From: Halorhabdus rudnickae
GTDB lineage: Archaea > Halobacteriota > Halobacteria > Halobacteriales > Haloarculaceae
Assembly: GCF_900880625.1 (NCBI RefSeq)
Contig: NZ_CAAHFB010000001.1
Location: 1,984,001 to 2,048,000, forward strand
Length of the DNA: 64,000 bases
Direction: 5' to 3'
Position 1 is the stretch's first letter; every line of letters begins with the position of its first letter. Of the stretch, positions 38,476-46,508 are shown piece after piece. The notes beneath the pieces are model-generated. The model had not been told where the DNA came from. It saw only the letters and a program-made list of their open reading frames with translations, and made no database searches. The position numbers were made by a program, and so were the translations under genes.

Positions 38476-39888
38476 TCAAGTGTATCCGGTCAACTCGGCA
38501 GCAAGTCCAGCTGCGTACATCTCGGCCCATTCCATGCATTGTTTCGTTTTATCACCCACATGCTCCAATGGATGAGAGTTCTCATGCACTGCTACCGCAA
38601 CTTCTGACGCGTAGGGGTGTGTATCGGATCCAAGCTTTCTAGCGTGATAATCGTACTTCGATAGCACGTACCACGGATCTGTGACGACTTCGAGGTTCTC
38701 AATGTCTTCAAGGTCTTCCTTGAATAATTCGTCAAATCTGCTGTCAACTTTCTTCTCGTATGTTCTATGTATCGATCTGTGCCAGGCAGTCTCAGTAAAC
38801 CACGCTCCGGTATGTAACGGATTGGCTAGATCTTCGATGATATGCATTGCGAACGCTAGTTGTTTGAACCTATCTTCCCCAGAGTTATCCTCCGCATTTT
38901 TCATAAATTTCTGTGTATACTTTGGCCCACCTCCCACAGGTCCAGTTACTGCCTGTAGTCCTACTGGGTCTGGATTCCAGGCGTGAGCATAAGCCTGGGC
39001 TTTCTCTTCAGGAAATATATCGTCTGGGAAGATCTCTGGAGCCGGATCGTAATCCATTCTTTCCTCGTTATCTGGTATTTTTGACCACTCTCCAATGTCA
39101 GAAGCGGTCACATTATCTAGTGATCCTGGTTTTGCCCCACTGTTCACTGCGATCTCGGTGATTTTCTCATGAGTTGAATCCGGATGCCACATTGGCTCAA
39201 CCTCCTCGGTTTCGCCCGTATCGTCGTCTTTCATGCCGGAGCCAATAACATCCGACAATTCTGATAGAGTGGCCGCGTCTTCCTCGCTCACACTGGTCGT
39301 TCGGACGCCCTTCGATTTGCGTACCCTCGACTCGGCACCCTTCAACGTCCGTTTAACGGCCGATTTGTCGCTTTCGAGCGCATAATACGTGGTTTTCCCC
39401 TCTTTCTCGTGTTTCGGTCCGTTCTCACGCTCCTGTTTTCTCCGCCGACCACCACTGTGCGTTTGCCAGCGATCGTCCTCTCGCTCTCGTTTTCGCTTTT
39501 CCTGTTGCTTCCGGATTTCTTCCCAGGCTTTCGTTTCCGATGTGACCTCGATCGTTGACCAGATATCTTTCAGCGACTCGCGAGCCGCACGCTTTTGCTT
39601 TCGATCGACTGTCGCTTCCTCGACATACCCGGTGAGTGCGTCGGCCATTGATTCCCGCTCGTTGCCCAACAGCACGAGCCAGTTGAACTTCTTGAGGTTG
39701 GACCCGATGTAGAGATTCGGCGCAGGCGCAGGCTCGAGATCGGTAACTGGTTGCGGATCCGATCCTTCGGCACCCCGGCCGAGGGACACCAGTGAGCTTC
39801 CCACTCCGGAGAGCCCAGCAATCGAGGCGGCAGTCGTTTTGAGGACCGTTCGTCGACTCGTTCCGCGGGACCAATTCTGTTCAGCCAT
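38476..39888 (-). CDS. Tat-exported zinc-dependent phospholipase C / S1-P1 nuclease-like protein
   Basis: A 470-residue exported protein. The Tat signal is TSRRTVLKTTAASIAGLSG. Residues about 60-215 are unusually basic and charged (KQQEKRKRERE), likely a coiled-coil. The C-terminal part has HEKITEIAV and, near residue 335, LAFAMHIIEDLANPLHTGAWF, which matches the H..xD..xPxH metal site of zinc phospholipase C and S1/P1 nucleases, with Glu-Asp in place of the usual residues. Function is therefore likely a metallohydrolase on the outer surface. GC content is lower than neighbours. Broken copies of this gene lie at 40283-40490 and 40770-40879. The ATG at 39888 sits just before the signal. Confidence 0.7.
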   Translation of the reverse strand: MAEQNWSRGTSRRTVLKTTAASIAGLSGVGSSLVSLGRGAEGSDPQPVTDLEPAPAPNLYIGSNLKKFNWLVLLGNERESMADALTGYVEEATVDRKQKRAARESLKDIWSTIEVTSETKAWEEIRKQQEKRKREREDDRWQTHSGGRRRKQERENGPKHEKEGKTTYYALESDKSAVKRTLKGAESRVRKSKGVRTTSVSEEDAATLSELSDVIGSGMKDDDTGETEEVEPMWHPDSTHEKITEIAVNSGAKPGSLDNVTASDIGEWSKIPDNEERMDYDPAPEIFPDDIFPEEKAQAYAHAWNPDPVGLQAVTGPVGGGPKYTQKFMKNAEDNSGEDRFKQLAFAMHIIEDLANPLHTGAWFTETAWHRSIHRTYEKKVDSRFDELFKEDLEDIENLEVVTDPWYVLSKYDYHARKLGSDTHPYASEVAVAVHENSHPLEHVGDKTKQCMEWAEMYAAGLAAELTGYT

Positions 39889-40117
39889 TCTGAACAACCA
39901 GTTTGGCAATCTTACCGGTGTGTATTAAATTTTGATATTTAGCGGCCTTAAACCTTCTGGCGACTGATGAAATACTATAATAGAAACACAAAAATAATTG
40001 GCCATTCGGTCACAATCTTCCTCATAGCGTTCTGCCAAACCAGATTGCGTGAGCGGCCACATCGGCCATCCGCGACAGAAACGCCTATGCGGACGCCGCC
40101 CCCTCAACGAGACACGC

Positions 40118-40282
40118 GTGGCAAAACAAGCCGAGAGCGCCAGCGAGGTCGCCGTGGCGGACGTGTTGCCCGAGTTCGCCGATGCGTTCCCTTTCGAGAC
40201 TTTCAACGCGATGCAGGCTGAGACGCTGCCGGCCCTGCTGGAGTCCGACGAAAATGTCGTTGTCAGAGTACCGACCGCGTGA
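40118..40282 (+). pseudogene. Truncated 5' copy of the helicase gene (54 codons)
   Basis: From GTG 40118 the frame reads VADVLPEFADAFPFETFNAM, nearly the same as the start of the helicase at 41090 (VADVLPDFADAFPFESFNAM). It breaks just before Walker A, after VRVPTA, and stops. Upstream DNA from about 40021 also resembles the helicase upstream region from about 40990. It is a dead duplicate. Confidence 0.88.
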
Positions 40283-40490
40283 ATGTTCTCTCCCCCATTC
40301 TCGCGTTGTCTTTGGATCGCCCGCCAAGATTTGGTCTGGGATTTGATCTCGACATCTGTCCAGATATCTTTCAGCGATTCGCGGGCCACACGCTTTTGCT
40401 CCCGCTCGGCTGTGGCATCGCCGAGTAGCCGGTGAGCATCCTTGACATTGAATCCCGTTCGTTGCCGAGCAAGACCAAATCATCGAAAAT
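40283..40490 (-). pseudogene. Internal fragment of the phospholipase-like gene, frameshifted
   Basis: On the minus strand, DDLVLLGNERDSMSRMLTGY matches NWLVLLGNERESMADALTGY of the gene at 38476. After a frame change it continues EQKRVARESLKDIWTDVEIK, matching KQKRAARESLKDIWSTIEVT. The match ends where it meets the helicase fragment. It is not translatable as one protein. Confidence 0.85.
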
Positions 40491-40492
40491 CA

Positions 40493-40578
40493 TAGCTCAG
40501 AGACGATCTTCTACGCGAGATAAAGCGGTATCGTATAGCTCAGAGACGATCTTCCACGCGAAATATAGCGGAATCGCA
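40493..40578. repeat. 43-bp tandem repeat (two units)
   Basis: Units 40493-40535 and 40536-40578 match at 38 of 43 positions with no gap. They encode the end of the small membrane protein below. Since 43 is not a multiple of three, the second unit is read in another frame. Confidence 0.88.
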
Positions 40579-40715
40579 TAGATCAGTCCGAGGGCTATCA
40601 AAGTAATGAAGGCCCCCAAAGATGGAACGTCACCTGGATGTGGATAGAGTTCAATGTATATTAGAGCTAAAAACCAGAGCTCGCCGCAATTGAAAATGAA
40701 TGCTTCGGTATCCAT
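40497..40715 (-). CDS. Small membrane protein of unknown function
   Basis: A 72-residue protein with one or two hydrophobic segments (ELWFLALIYIELY and LGAFITLIALGLIYAIPLYFAW). It lies between two fragments of a broken phospholipase-like gene, on the same strand. The 43-bp tandem duplication replaced its original end: the first unit (in frame) reads IPLYFAWKIVSELY, and the second reads DTALSRVEDRL in a shifted frame. It may be a recent or decaying gene. ATG 40715 is preferred to an upstream TTG. Confidence 0.45.
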   Translation of the reverse strand: MDTEAFIFNCGELWFLALIYIELYPHPGDVPSLGAFITLIALGLIYAIPLYFAWKIVSELYDTALSRVEDRL

Positions 40716-40769
40716 TGTGTCTCTCAAGTTAAATAGGCGTGTTCAGTATTTACTTTTTTAGAGCGTCTT

Positions 40770-40879
40770 CTCCCTACCCCAGAAAACCCGGCAATCGAAG
40801 CGACAGTTGTCTTGAGAACCGATCGTCGGATCGTTTTACGAGACATATTCTGGTCTGCTATACTGGAAAGCCATTTTGG
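40770..40879 (-). pseudogene. N-terminal fragment of the phospholipase-like gene (Tat signal)
   Basis: The minus strand reads IRRSVLKTTVASIAGFSGVG, matching SRRTVLKTTAASIAGLSGVG of the gene at 38476, and the homology continues upstream of the start. The codon matching the true start is ATA instead of ATG. It is followed by a few unrelated codons and a stop. With 40283-40490 it forms one broken paralogue. Confidence 0.82.
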
Positions 40880-41089
40880 TAGTTCAATTAGTGTATATTA
40901 AGGGTTGTCATTTGACAATCTCATCCTTCTCTATTCTATGGCGAGACCATCATCGAATAGCATGAGTTGTTCACCGTGCAGGCAATCTCTACATCGTGGC
41001 ATTCCTTCACACCAGATTGAATGACTGAACACACTAGCCAACCCTGGACAGAAACGCCTATGCACGGCCCGCCCCCTGTCTGACCCACA

Positions 41090-43489
41090 GTGGCAGAGCC
41101 AGTCGAAAGCCGAACAGAGGTGCCCGTCGCCGATGTGTTGCCCGATTTCGCCGACGCGTTCCCCTTCGAGAGCTTCAACGCAATGCAGGCCGAGACGCTG
41201 CCGGCCCTGCTGGAGACCGAAGAGAACGTCGTCGTCAGCGCGCCCACCGCCAGCGGGAAGACCGCCGTCGCCGAGGTCGCTATCTCGAAGACCATCGACG
41301 CCGACGGGACGGCCCTCTTTCTGGCTCCTCTCAGAGCTCTCACCAACGAGAAGGAGAGCGAGTGGGAGCGCTTCGAGGAGCTGGGCTACTCCGTCTATGT
41401 CGTCACTGGCGAGCGCGACCTCAATCCGCGCCGGGCCGAGCGCGCGGACGTGCTGGTGATGACTCCCGAAAAGGCCGACTCGGCGACCCGCAAGCACGAC
41501 TCTCGGCGGTACGGGTTCGTCACCGACGTCGACTGCGTGGTCATCGACGAGGTGCACCTGCTCGACGCCGACCGCCGCGGGAGCGTCCTCGAAGTCACCA
41601 TCTCTCGCCTCCGACGACTCTGTGACCCACGGATTGTCGCCCTCTCGGCGACGATGACCAACATCGACGACGTCGCCGAGTGGCTCGATTCGCCCCCCGA
41701 GAGTACCTTTGCCTTCGGCGACGACTACCGGCCCGTCCCGCTCAACGCCGACGTCAAGACCTACAGCCACGGCGAGAACGCCTTCGCCGACAAATATCGG
41801 CGGCTCTACCGGGCGCTCGACCTCGCCGAACCCCACCTCCGGGAGGACGGGCAGGCCTTGGTGTTCGTCTCCTCCCGCCAGGACACTGTCCAGGCCGCAA
41901 AGAAGACCCGCGACGAACTCGCCGAACGGGACATCCCTATCGGCGCCCGCGGGGACTACGATTTCCACAACGACGCCTCGGAGTTGAACAACAATACGCT
42001 CCGGCAGTCGGTGCTCGATGGCGTCGGCTTCCACCACGCCGGCCTCTCCCGGGAGGACAAGAATCGCGTCGAAGCGTGGTTTCGCGAGGGGAAACTGGAC
42101 ATTCTCTTCTCGACGTCGACACTTGCATGGGGCGTCAACCTCCCAGCCCGCTGTGTCGTAATCCGTGATACCAAATTGCACGATCCACTGGAGGGTGAGG
42201 TTGATATGAGTCCGCTCGATGTCCTCCAGATGCTCGGGCGGGCAGGGCGGCCGGGATACGACGATCAGGGCTATGCGTGGGTGATTACCGATCGTAGCGA
42301 GGCCGACAAGTACCGGCAACTGCTCCGGGACGGCAAGGAGATCGAGTCCCGGTTGGCCGAGAGTCTCGATGCGCATCTCAACGCCGAGATCGCGATGGGG
42401 ACGATCGGCGATCTGGACGACGTGCTGGACTGGCTCGAAACGACCTTCTACTACGTCCGTGCGGGGAACGCGCCCGACCGGTACGAGGCCGCCGGATCGC
42501 TCCGTGAGCAGGCCAGTTCGACGCTTCGGGGACTGGTCGACCGGGGGTTCGTCGAGATGGACGACGACCTCCGGGTTTCGGCGACCGCGCTGGGCCGACT
42601 CGCCTCGCGGTTTTACCTCCGGCTCGATACGGCCCGGCACTTCGCCGACCTGGCCGAGGCCGCGAGCGAGCAGGAACTCGGCGAGCGCGACGTACTTACC
42701 GTCGTCGCGGGTGCCGGCGAGTTCGACAGTGTCAGCGCCCGGACCGACGAACGCGACGCCGTCCGTGCGGTGCTGGGTGAGGCGAGCGATCCCGGCACCG
42801 TCGTCGACGTCGATCTCGATGCCGGTCAGCGGAAGGTCCTGGCGATCCTGGAGGCCAGCACCCGCGGGACGACCCCGGCCGAACTGCAGAGCGACGCCTG
42901 GGTCATCCGGCAGAACGCGATGCGCCTGCTGGCGGCGCTGCGGGCCTTCCTCGACGAGTTCGATGGCTCGCGGGCGGCCAACCTCGCCCGCCGGGTCGAG
43001 GCCAGGGTCGAACACGGGATCGGGAGCGACGCTGTCGGCCTGACGGCCATCGACGGCGTCGGTTCCGGGCGGGCGAGTAAACTCGCCGCCGAGGGGTTCG
43101 CTACGCCCGCCGACGTGGTGAGCGCTGGCGCCGACGCCCTCGTCGATGTGGGTCTGAGCGAGGGCGTGGCCGAGCGCGTCCACGACAGCGCTGGGGAGTT
43201 ACCCGCTATCGATGTCGAGTGGGGCGAATTCCCCGAGACGATCGCCCGCGGCGAGAACGAGATGTGCGAGGTAAGCGTCCGGAACAAAAGCGGCGGCGCA
43301 CGGGCCGGCGTCCGCGTCACCGTCAACGGTGTCGAAATGACCGCGAGCGAGACCTACCTTGGTGAGGCGACGCTCCCGGTTGGCGTCTTCGGTGGCGATG
43401 CTGAGGCACTTCAGTTCGCCGTCGAGGTCGCGTTCCCGGAACTCCCGCTTCGGCCGGTCGTCGAGACGCGGACGGTCGCGGTGAAGTGA
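41090..43489 (+). CDS. Hel308/Ski2-like DNA helicase with C-terminal beta-rich domain
   Basis: A 799-residue superfamily 2 helicase. Motif Q lies at FNAMQAETLPAL, Walker A at APTASGKTAVAEVAI (near 46), DEVH at VVIDEVHLLDADRRG, motif III at ALSATMTN, and motif VI at QMLGRAGRPGYDD (near 380). The winged-helix and ratchet-like helical region follow, then a helix-hairpin-helix AIDGVGSGRASKLAAEGF near 655. The last 90 residues (from WGEFPETIARGENEMCEVSVRN) are predicted beta strands. Archaeal Hel308 unwinds forked DNA at stalled replication. The extra tail recalls the Ig-like end of Sec63 modules in Brr2-type helicases. Start GTG 41090. The first 54 codons are duplicated at 40118. Confidence 0.92.
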   Translation: MAEPVESRTEVPVADVLPDFADAFPFESFNAMQAETLPALLETEENVVVSAPTASGKTAVAEVAISKTIDADGTALFLAPLRALTNEKESEWERFEELGYSVYVVTGERDLNPRRAERADVLVMTPEKADSATRKHDSRRYGFVTDVDCVVIDEVHLLDADRRGSVLEVTISRLRRLCDPRIVALSATMTNIDDVAEWLDSPPESTFAFGDDYRPVPLNADVKTYSHGENAFADKYRRLYRALDLAEPHLREDGQALVFVSSRQDTVQAAKKTRDELAERDIPIGARGDYDFHNDASELNNNTLRQSVLDGVGFHHAGLSREDKNRVEAWFREGKLDILFSTSTLAWGVNLPARCVVIRDTKLHDPLEGEVDMSPLDVLQMLGRAGRPGYDDQGYAWVITDRSEADKYRQLLRDGKEIESRLAESLDAHLNAEIAMGTIGDLDDVLDWLETTFYYVRAGNAPDRYEAAGSLREQASSTLRGLVDRGFVEMDDDLRVSATALGRLASRFYLRLDTARHFADLAEAASEQELGERDVLTVVAGAGEFDSVSARTDERDAVRAVLGEASDPGTVVDVDLDAGQRKVLAILEASTRGTTPAELQSDAWVIRQNAMRLLAALRAFLDEFDGSRAANLARRVEARVEHGIGSDAVGLTAIDGVGSGRASKLAAEGFATPADVVSAGADALVDVGLSEGVAERVHDSAGELPAIDVEWGEFPETIARGENEMCEVSVRNKSGGARAGVRVTVNGVEMTASETYLGEATLPVGVFGGDAEALQFAVEVAFPELPLRPVVETRTVAVK

Positions 43490-43553
43490 GCTAATCACGA
43501 CAACGTCCGCCATCAGTTCCGTGTTTGAATACAGGATCCGTGACGATACTGGT

Positions 43554-44195
43554 CTAGAGCCGCTCGACCAATAGCTCCCGCAGCTCGTCGATGTCCTCGG
43601 CGACCACGTCCGGGATCGAGCGATCGATGCCGTTGTGGACGCCAGTGAAGCCGATGGTGAACGCGCCGGCGGCTTTCGCTGCCGACGCCCCGTTCGTCGA
43701 GTCCTCGATGGCGATGCAATCGGCCGGGTCCTCGCCCGCCAGTCGCCCAGCCCGCTGGTAGACGTCAGGCGCTGGCTTGCCTGCTTCGACATCGGCGGCG
43801 CTAACGATCGCGTCGAAATCGTCTTCCAACTCGAAGCGGTCCAGAACGACATCGATCCAGTGGTGTGGCGAGGAGGTCACCAGCGAGATGCCGTGGCCGT
43901 CGGCGCGAACGTCTCGGAGCAGTTCGGGGACGCCAGCGACAATATCGGCTTCTTCGCCGTAGATTTGGCGACCCGCCGCCTCGAACAGCTCGAGGAACTC
44001 CTCCTGAGAGATGGCCGCACCGTAGTTGTCGTCGAGGTAGTCGTAGATCTCGCGGTAGTACATCCCCGTCGTCTCCTCGGGCGGAACTTCCTGGTCGGGG
44101 ACGACTTTCGGGTAGATGTCCTCGCTCTCGTGGCGCTTCCAGTGGGCCTCGGAGCTGATTATCACGCCGTCCATGTCACAGAGGACTGCAGTCAT
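43554..44195 (-). CDS. HAD-family phosphatase (beta-phosphoglucomutase-like)
   Basis: A 213-residue hydrolase. Motif I is AVLCDMDGVIISSEAHW at the N-terminus, with the nucleophile Asp. Motif II is LVTSSPHHW, motif III Lys is in AGKPAPDVYQRA and motif IV is CIAIEDSTNGASAAKAAG. A helical cap lies between motifs I and II. The group includes phosphoglycolate and beta-phosphoglucomutase-type enzymes; the substrate cannot be fixed. ATG 44195 starts at the domain. The upstream 290 bp to the next gene hold no gene that I can support. Confidence 0.92.
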   Translation of the reverse strand: MTAVLCDMDGVIISSEAHWKRHESEDIYPKVVPDQEVPPEETTGMYYREIYDYLDDNYGAAISQEEFLELFEAAGRQIYGEEADIVAGVPELLRDVRADGHGISLVTSSPHHWIDVVLDRFELEDDFDAIVSAADVEAGKPAPDVYQRAGRLAGEDPADCIAIEDSTNGASAAKAAGAFTIGFTGVHNGIDRSIPDVVAEDIDELRELLVERL

Positions 44196-44486
44196 ACCCG
44201 GACGTACGTCAGCGTGGACAAAGCGGTGGCGGTTCGACGTCAGGCGGTGACGTGTCTCGCCGGCCCCGATCGCCATCTCCTGTCGTACGCGCTGCCAGCG
44301 AGGGGCTCTGAATGGCCGTTGTTTGAGCTGGGATCGACAGTGTACACCCCAACGCGCTCTCGTGCGGTCCGACTGGCCCGGTCGAACTGATCGATACGGC
44401 ACCCCACCTGTGGGCACTGGTCGATGCTGTCACGGGCGAGCCAGTCCGGGCCATGCAGTGATCCGCCTGTCGGCGTGTTCTCGATC

Positions 44487-45062
44487 TCAGTTCTCCTGGA
44501 TCGCGTCGACGACCATCGCCGCGGCGACGATCGGTTCTTTTGGGACGTCGCTCGCGTCGTCGATGACGATATCGTACTGATCTTTCAGCGAGAACTGGCC
44601 CTCGATCCGCCCGACGTGATTCCCGTCGAGGTCCGTGATCTCGTACTTGTGTGGGATCCAACCACCGAACGGGACGACCGACCGGGCCAGAGTGACGGTC
44701 GCACCACGCGAGTTGATCTCGGCGAGTTTGGCCTCTGTCCGTGCGTCCCGAATCTTCCACGTATCTTGGAAGATCGAGTAATCGTTGTCGAGGATGACGA
44801 GTTCCTCGCCAGTCCGGGCGTCACTGAGGACGTAATCGCCGGCCACGTCGAGGATGCCGCCCGCTTTCACCGTGAACACCTCCTCGCCGTTGGCGTCGAC
44901 GAATGGGAACTCTTCTTTCATCTTGAACATTTTCTGCTTGCCGCGGAGGACGACGTTGCCACGGCCGTCCTCGGCTCGATACTTGTTTCGAATCAGTGAC
45001 TGGACAACGGTGTAGCGGTCGCCGGTCAATTCGATGCCCTGGATGGCGTATTTGCCGGTCAT
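44487..45062 (-). CDS. LURP-one-related (tubby-like) protein
   Basis: A 191-residue protein of the LURP-one-related family, a tubby-like barrel. It starts MTGKYAIQGIELTGDRYTVVQ. Recognisable segments are VVLRGKQKMFKMKEEFPFVD, YSIFQDTWKIRDARTEAKLAEI and YEITDLDGNHVGRIEGQF. Plant and bacterial members may bind membranes, lipids or DNA; no role in archaea is known to me. A TATA box (TTTATATA on the minus strand, 45092-45085) begins about 30 nt before ATG 45062, so I prefer it to the ATG two codons upstream. Confidence 0.85.
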   Translation of the reverse strand: MTGKYAIQGIELTGDRYTVVQSLIRNKYRAEDGRGNVVLRGKQKMFKMKEEFPFVDANGEEVFTVKAGGILDVAGDYVLSDARTGEELVILDNDYSIFQDTWKIRDARTEAKLAEINSRGATVTLARSVVPFGGWIPHKYEITDLDGNHVGRIEGQFSLKDQYDIVIDDASDVPKEPIVAAAMVVDAIQEN

Positions 45063-45106
45063 ACCCATCGTAGTCTCGTCTTGGTATATAAATGTCGACG
45101 TGCCAC

Positions 45107-45576
45107 GACGTAGGCGAGCAACCGACCGTACCCGCCGCGGCCCGCCGCTTCGCCGGTGACGATCTGCACTTCTTTGCCGGCCAGTCGCTGCTCGGCGAAC
45201 CCGCTCGCGTTTTACCCCACCCGCGGAGCCACGCCCGTCCCGCGCCTGTGTCGGGAACCCTGTCTCACTCTCCTGGGGCCACTTCGGCATAGGGTTCCGA
45301 CGTGTCCACGCCCAGCAACCGGATCGTCTCGCGGGTGCCGTTCGCGTATTCGATTTCCATTGTGTCGCCGTCGACCACTTCGACGACCGTGGCGGTCCTG
45401 CTGTCGCCCGACGGGACCGTCGGTGAGCTCGAGCCGTCGGAGGGCATTTCAACTGTCGTTTCCCCGCCGAACGCTGGTGACGTGGCCGTCTGGGCGTCCG
45501 GCCCGGACTCGGGCAGTCCCGTACAGCCGGCGAGCACCACGCCCGCGATCACGACGGCGACGACGCGTCTGCGCAT
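45107..45576 (-). pseudogene. Decayed staphylococcal nuclease-like lipoprotein
   Basis: From ATG 45576 a lipoprotein signal (MRRRVVAVVIAGVVLAGC) leads to VVEVVDGDTMEIEYANGTRE and IRLLGVDTSEP, the start of the thermonuclease fold. A TGA stop at about 45263 follows. In the same frame homology continues as VPDTGAGRAWLRGWG, and then in another frame as FAEQRLAGKEVQIVTG and GRGGYGRLLAYV. So it has at least one nonsense change and one frameshift. The C-terminus is missing and the remnant abuts the promoter of the next gene. Confidence 0.85.
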
Positions 45577-45704
45577 ACTGCTTTCAGATGGACCGGAAGC
45601 ACGAACGTTCGGACTCTGGGTGCGTGGAGGTCCTTTCCCGTTGGCCCCGGTAACGATCAGAAACCGGCCGCGCGTTTATATCGGAGAGTGAGGGCAGCCG
45701 GGGT

Positions 45705-46460
45705 ATGCACGATGGTATCCACGTCGTCGCCGGGGAGTGTACGACTACCTTCGAGGGTTCGCGCGTCCGCGAACACGAACAGTGCGGACAGGTCCTGGTC
45801 GTCGTCAAGCCCGACAACACCGTGCTGGTCCACGACGCCGAGGGGTATCAGCCGGTCGCCTGGCTCACGCGTGCGGAGACGGTGACCATCGACCGCACCC
45901 ACCTCGCGGCCAGTGATGGCAACCAGCGTCTCGAAGTCACCATCCACGAGGAGACAGCCAGCGGTCGCTACCCTGTCAGTGCAGCCGGTACGCCGGTCGG
46001 CGAGTGCCCGGACTGTGGGGACGCCCTCGTTCGCGTCGCCGACGCCGTCGTCTGCACGGGCTGTGACGCCCGGCACGGACTGCCCGGCGACGCCGAGATA
46101 CTGGACGATCACTGCGACTGTGGCCTCCCCCGGATCCGCGTCGAGCGCGGCCGCGCCTTCGAGGTCTGTGTCGACCGCGAGTGCGAATCGATGGACGAGG
46201 CAGTCGCCGGCGTTTTCGATCGAGAGTGGGACTGTCCCAACTGCGAGGGTGACCTTCGGGTCCTCCGGCGTGGCGGTCTGCTGGCGGGTTGTGAGCACTA
46301 TCCTAACTGTGACACCGGTTTTGCTTTTCCTGCCGGCGTGGTGGTCGAGGAGTGTTCATGTGGGCTCCCGTTGTTCGAGACCGCCGGCGGCAAGCGCTGT
46401 CTGGACGCCACCTGTGAGGCCTGGCACGAGGTCGGTGTCCAAGCAACCGACGGGCAGTGA
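45705..46460 (+). CDS. NucS-N-terminal-like domain fused to zinc fingers
   Basis: A 251-residue protein. The first 75 residues (DGIHVVAGECTTTFEGSRVR, VLVVVKPDNTVLVHDAEGYQPVAWL) resemble the N-terminal dimerisation/DNA-binding domain of the NucS/EndoMS endonuclease (DUF91). Residues after 95 contain paired Cys motifs: CPDCGDAL...CTGC, CDCGLPRI, CPNCEGDLRVLRR with CEHYPNC (topoisomerase-type zinc ribbon) and CSCGLPLF. The NucS nuclease domain with its PD-(D/E)XK residues is absent. It may be a DNA-binding factor rather than a nuclease. It precedes endA and trpS, and the order may be an operon. Confidence 0.8.
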   Translation: MHDGIHVVAGECTTTFEGSRVREHEQCGQVLVVVKPDNTVLVHDAEGYQPVAWLTRAETVTIDRTHLAASDGNQRLEVTIHEETASGRYPVSAAGTPVGECPDCGDALVRVADAVVCTGCDARHGLPGDAEILDDHCDCGLPRIRVERGRAFEVCVDRECESMDEAVAGVFDREWDCPNCEGDLRVLRRGGLLAGCEHYPNCDTGFAFPAGVVVEECSCGLPLFETAGGKRCLDATCEAWHEVGVQATDGQ

Positions 46461-46508
46461 TTCGACTTCGATCGTAGCGCCTTTGACCGCCCGCCGGCAG
46501 GTCGGACC

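Noticed and set aside
40931-43183. 750-codon open frame on the minus strand opposite the helicase
   Set aside because: It is the mirror of a real helicase with all motifs on the plus strand; the antisense product is arginine-poor mirror sequence without domains.
44196-44486. Possible structured RNA (SRP or RNase P) in the spacer
   Set aside because: No conserved SRP or RNase P core sequence or long helix was found.
44487-45452. Longer version of the LURP-one gene extending to 45452
   Set aside because: The extension reads an out-of-frame part of the dead thermonuclease, and a TATA box sits directly before 45062.
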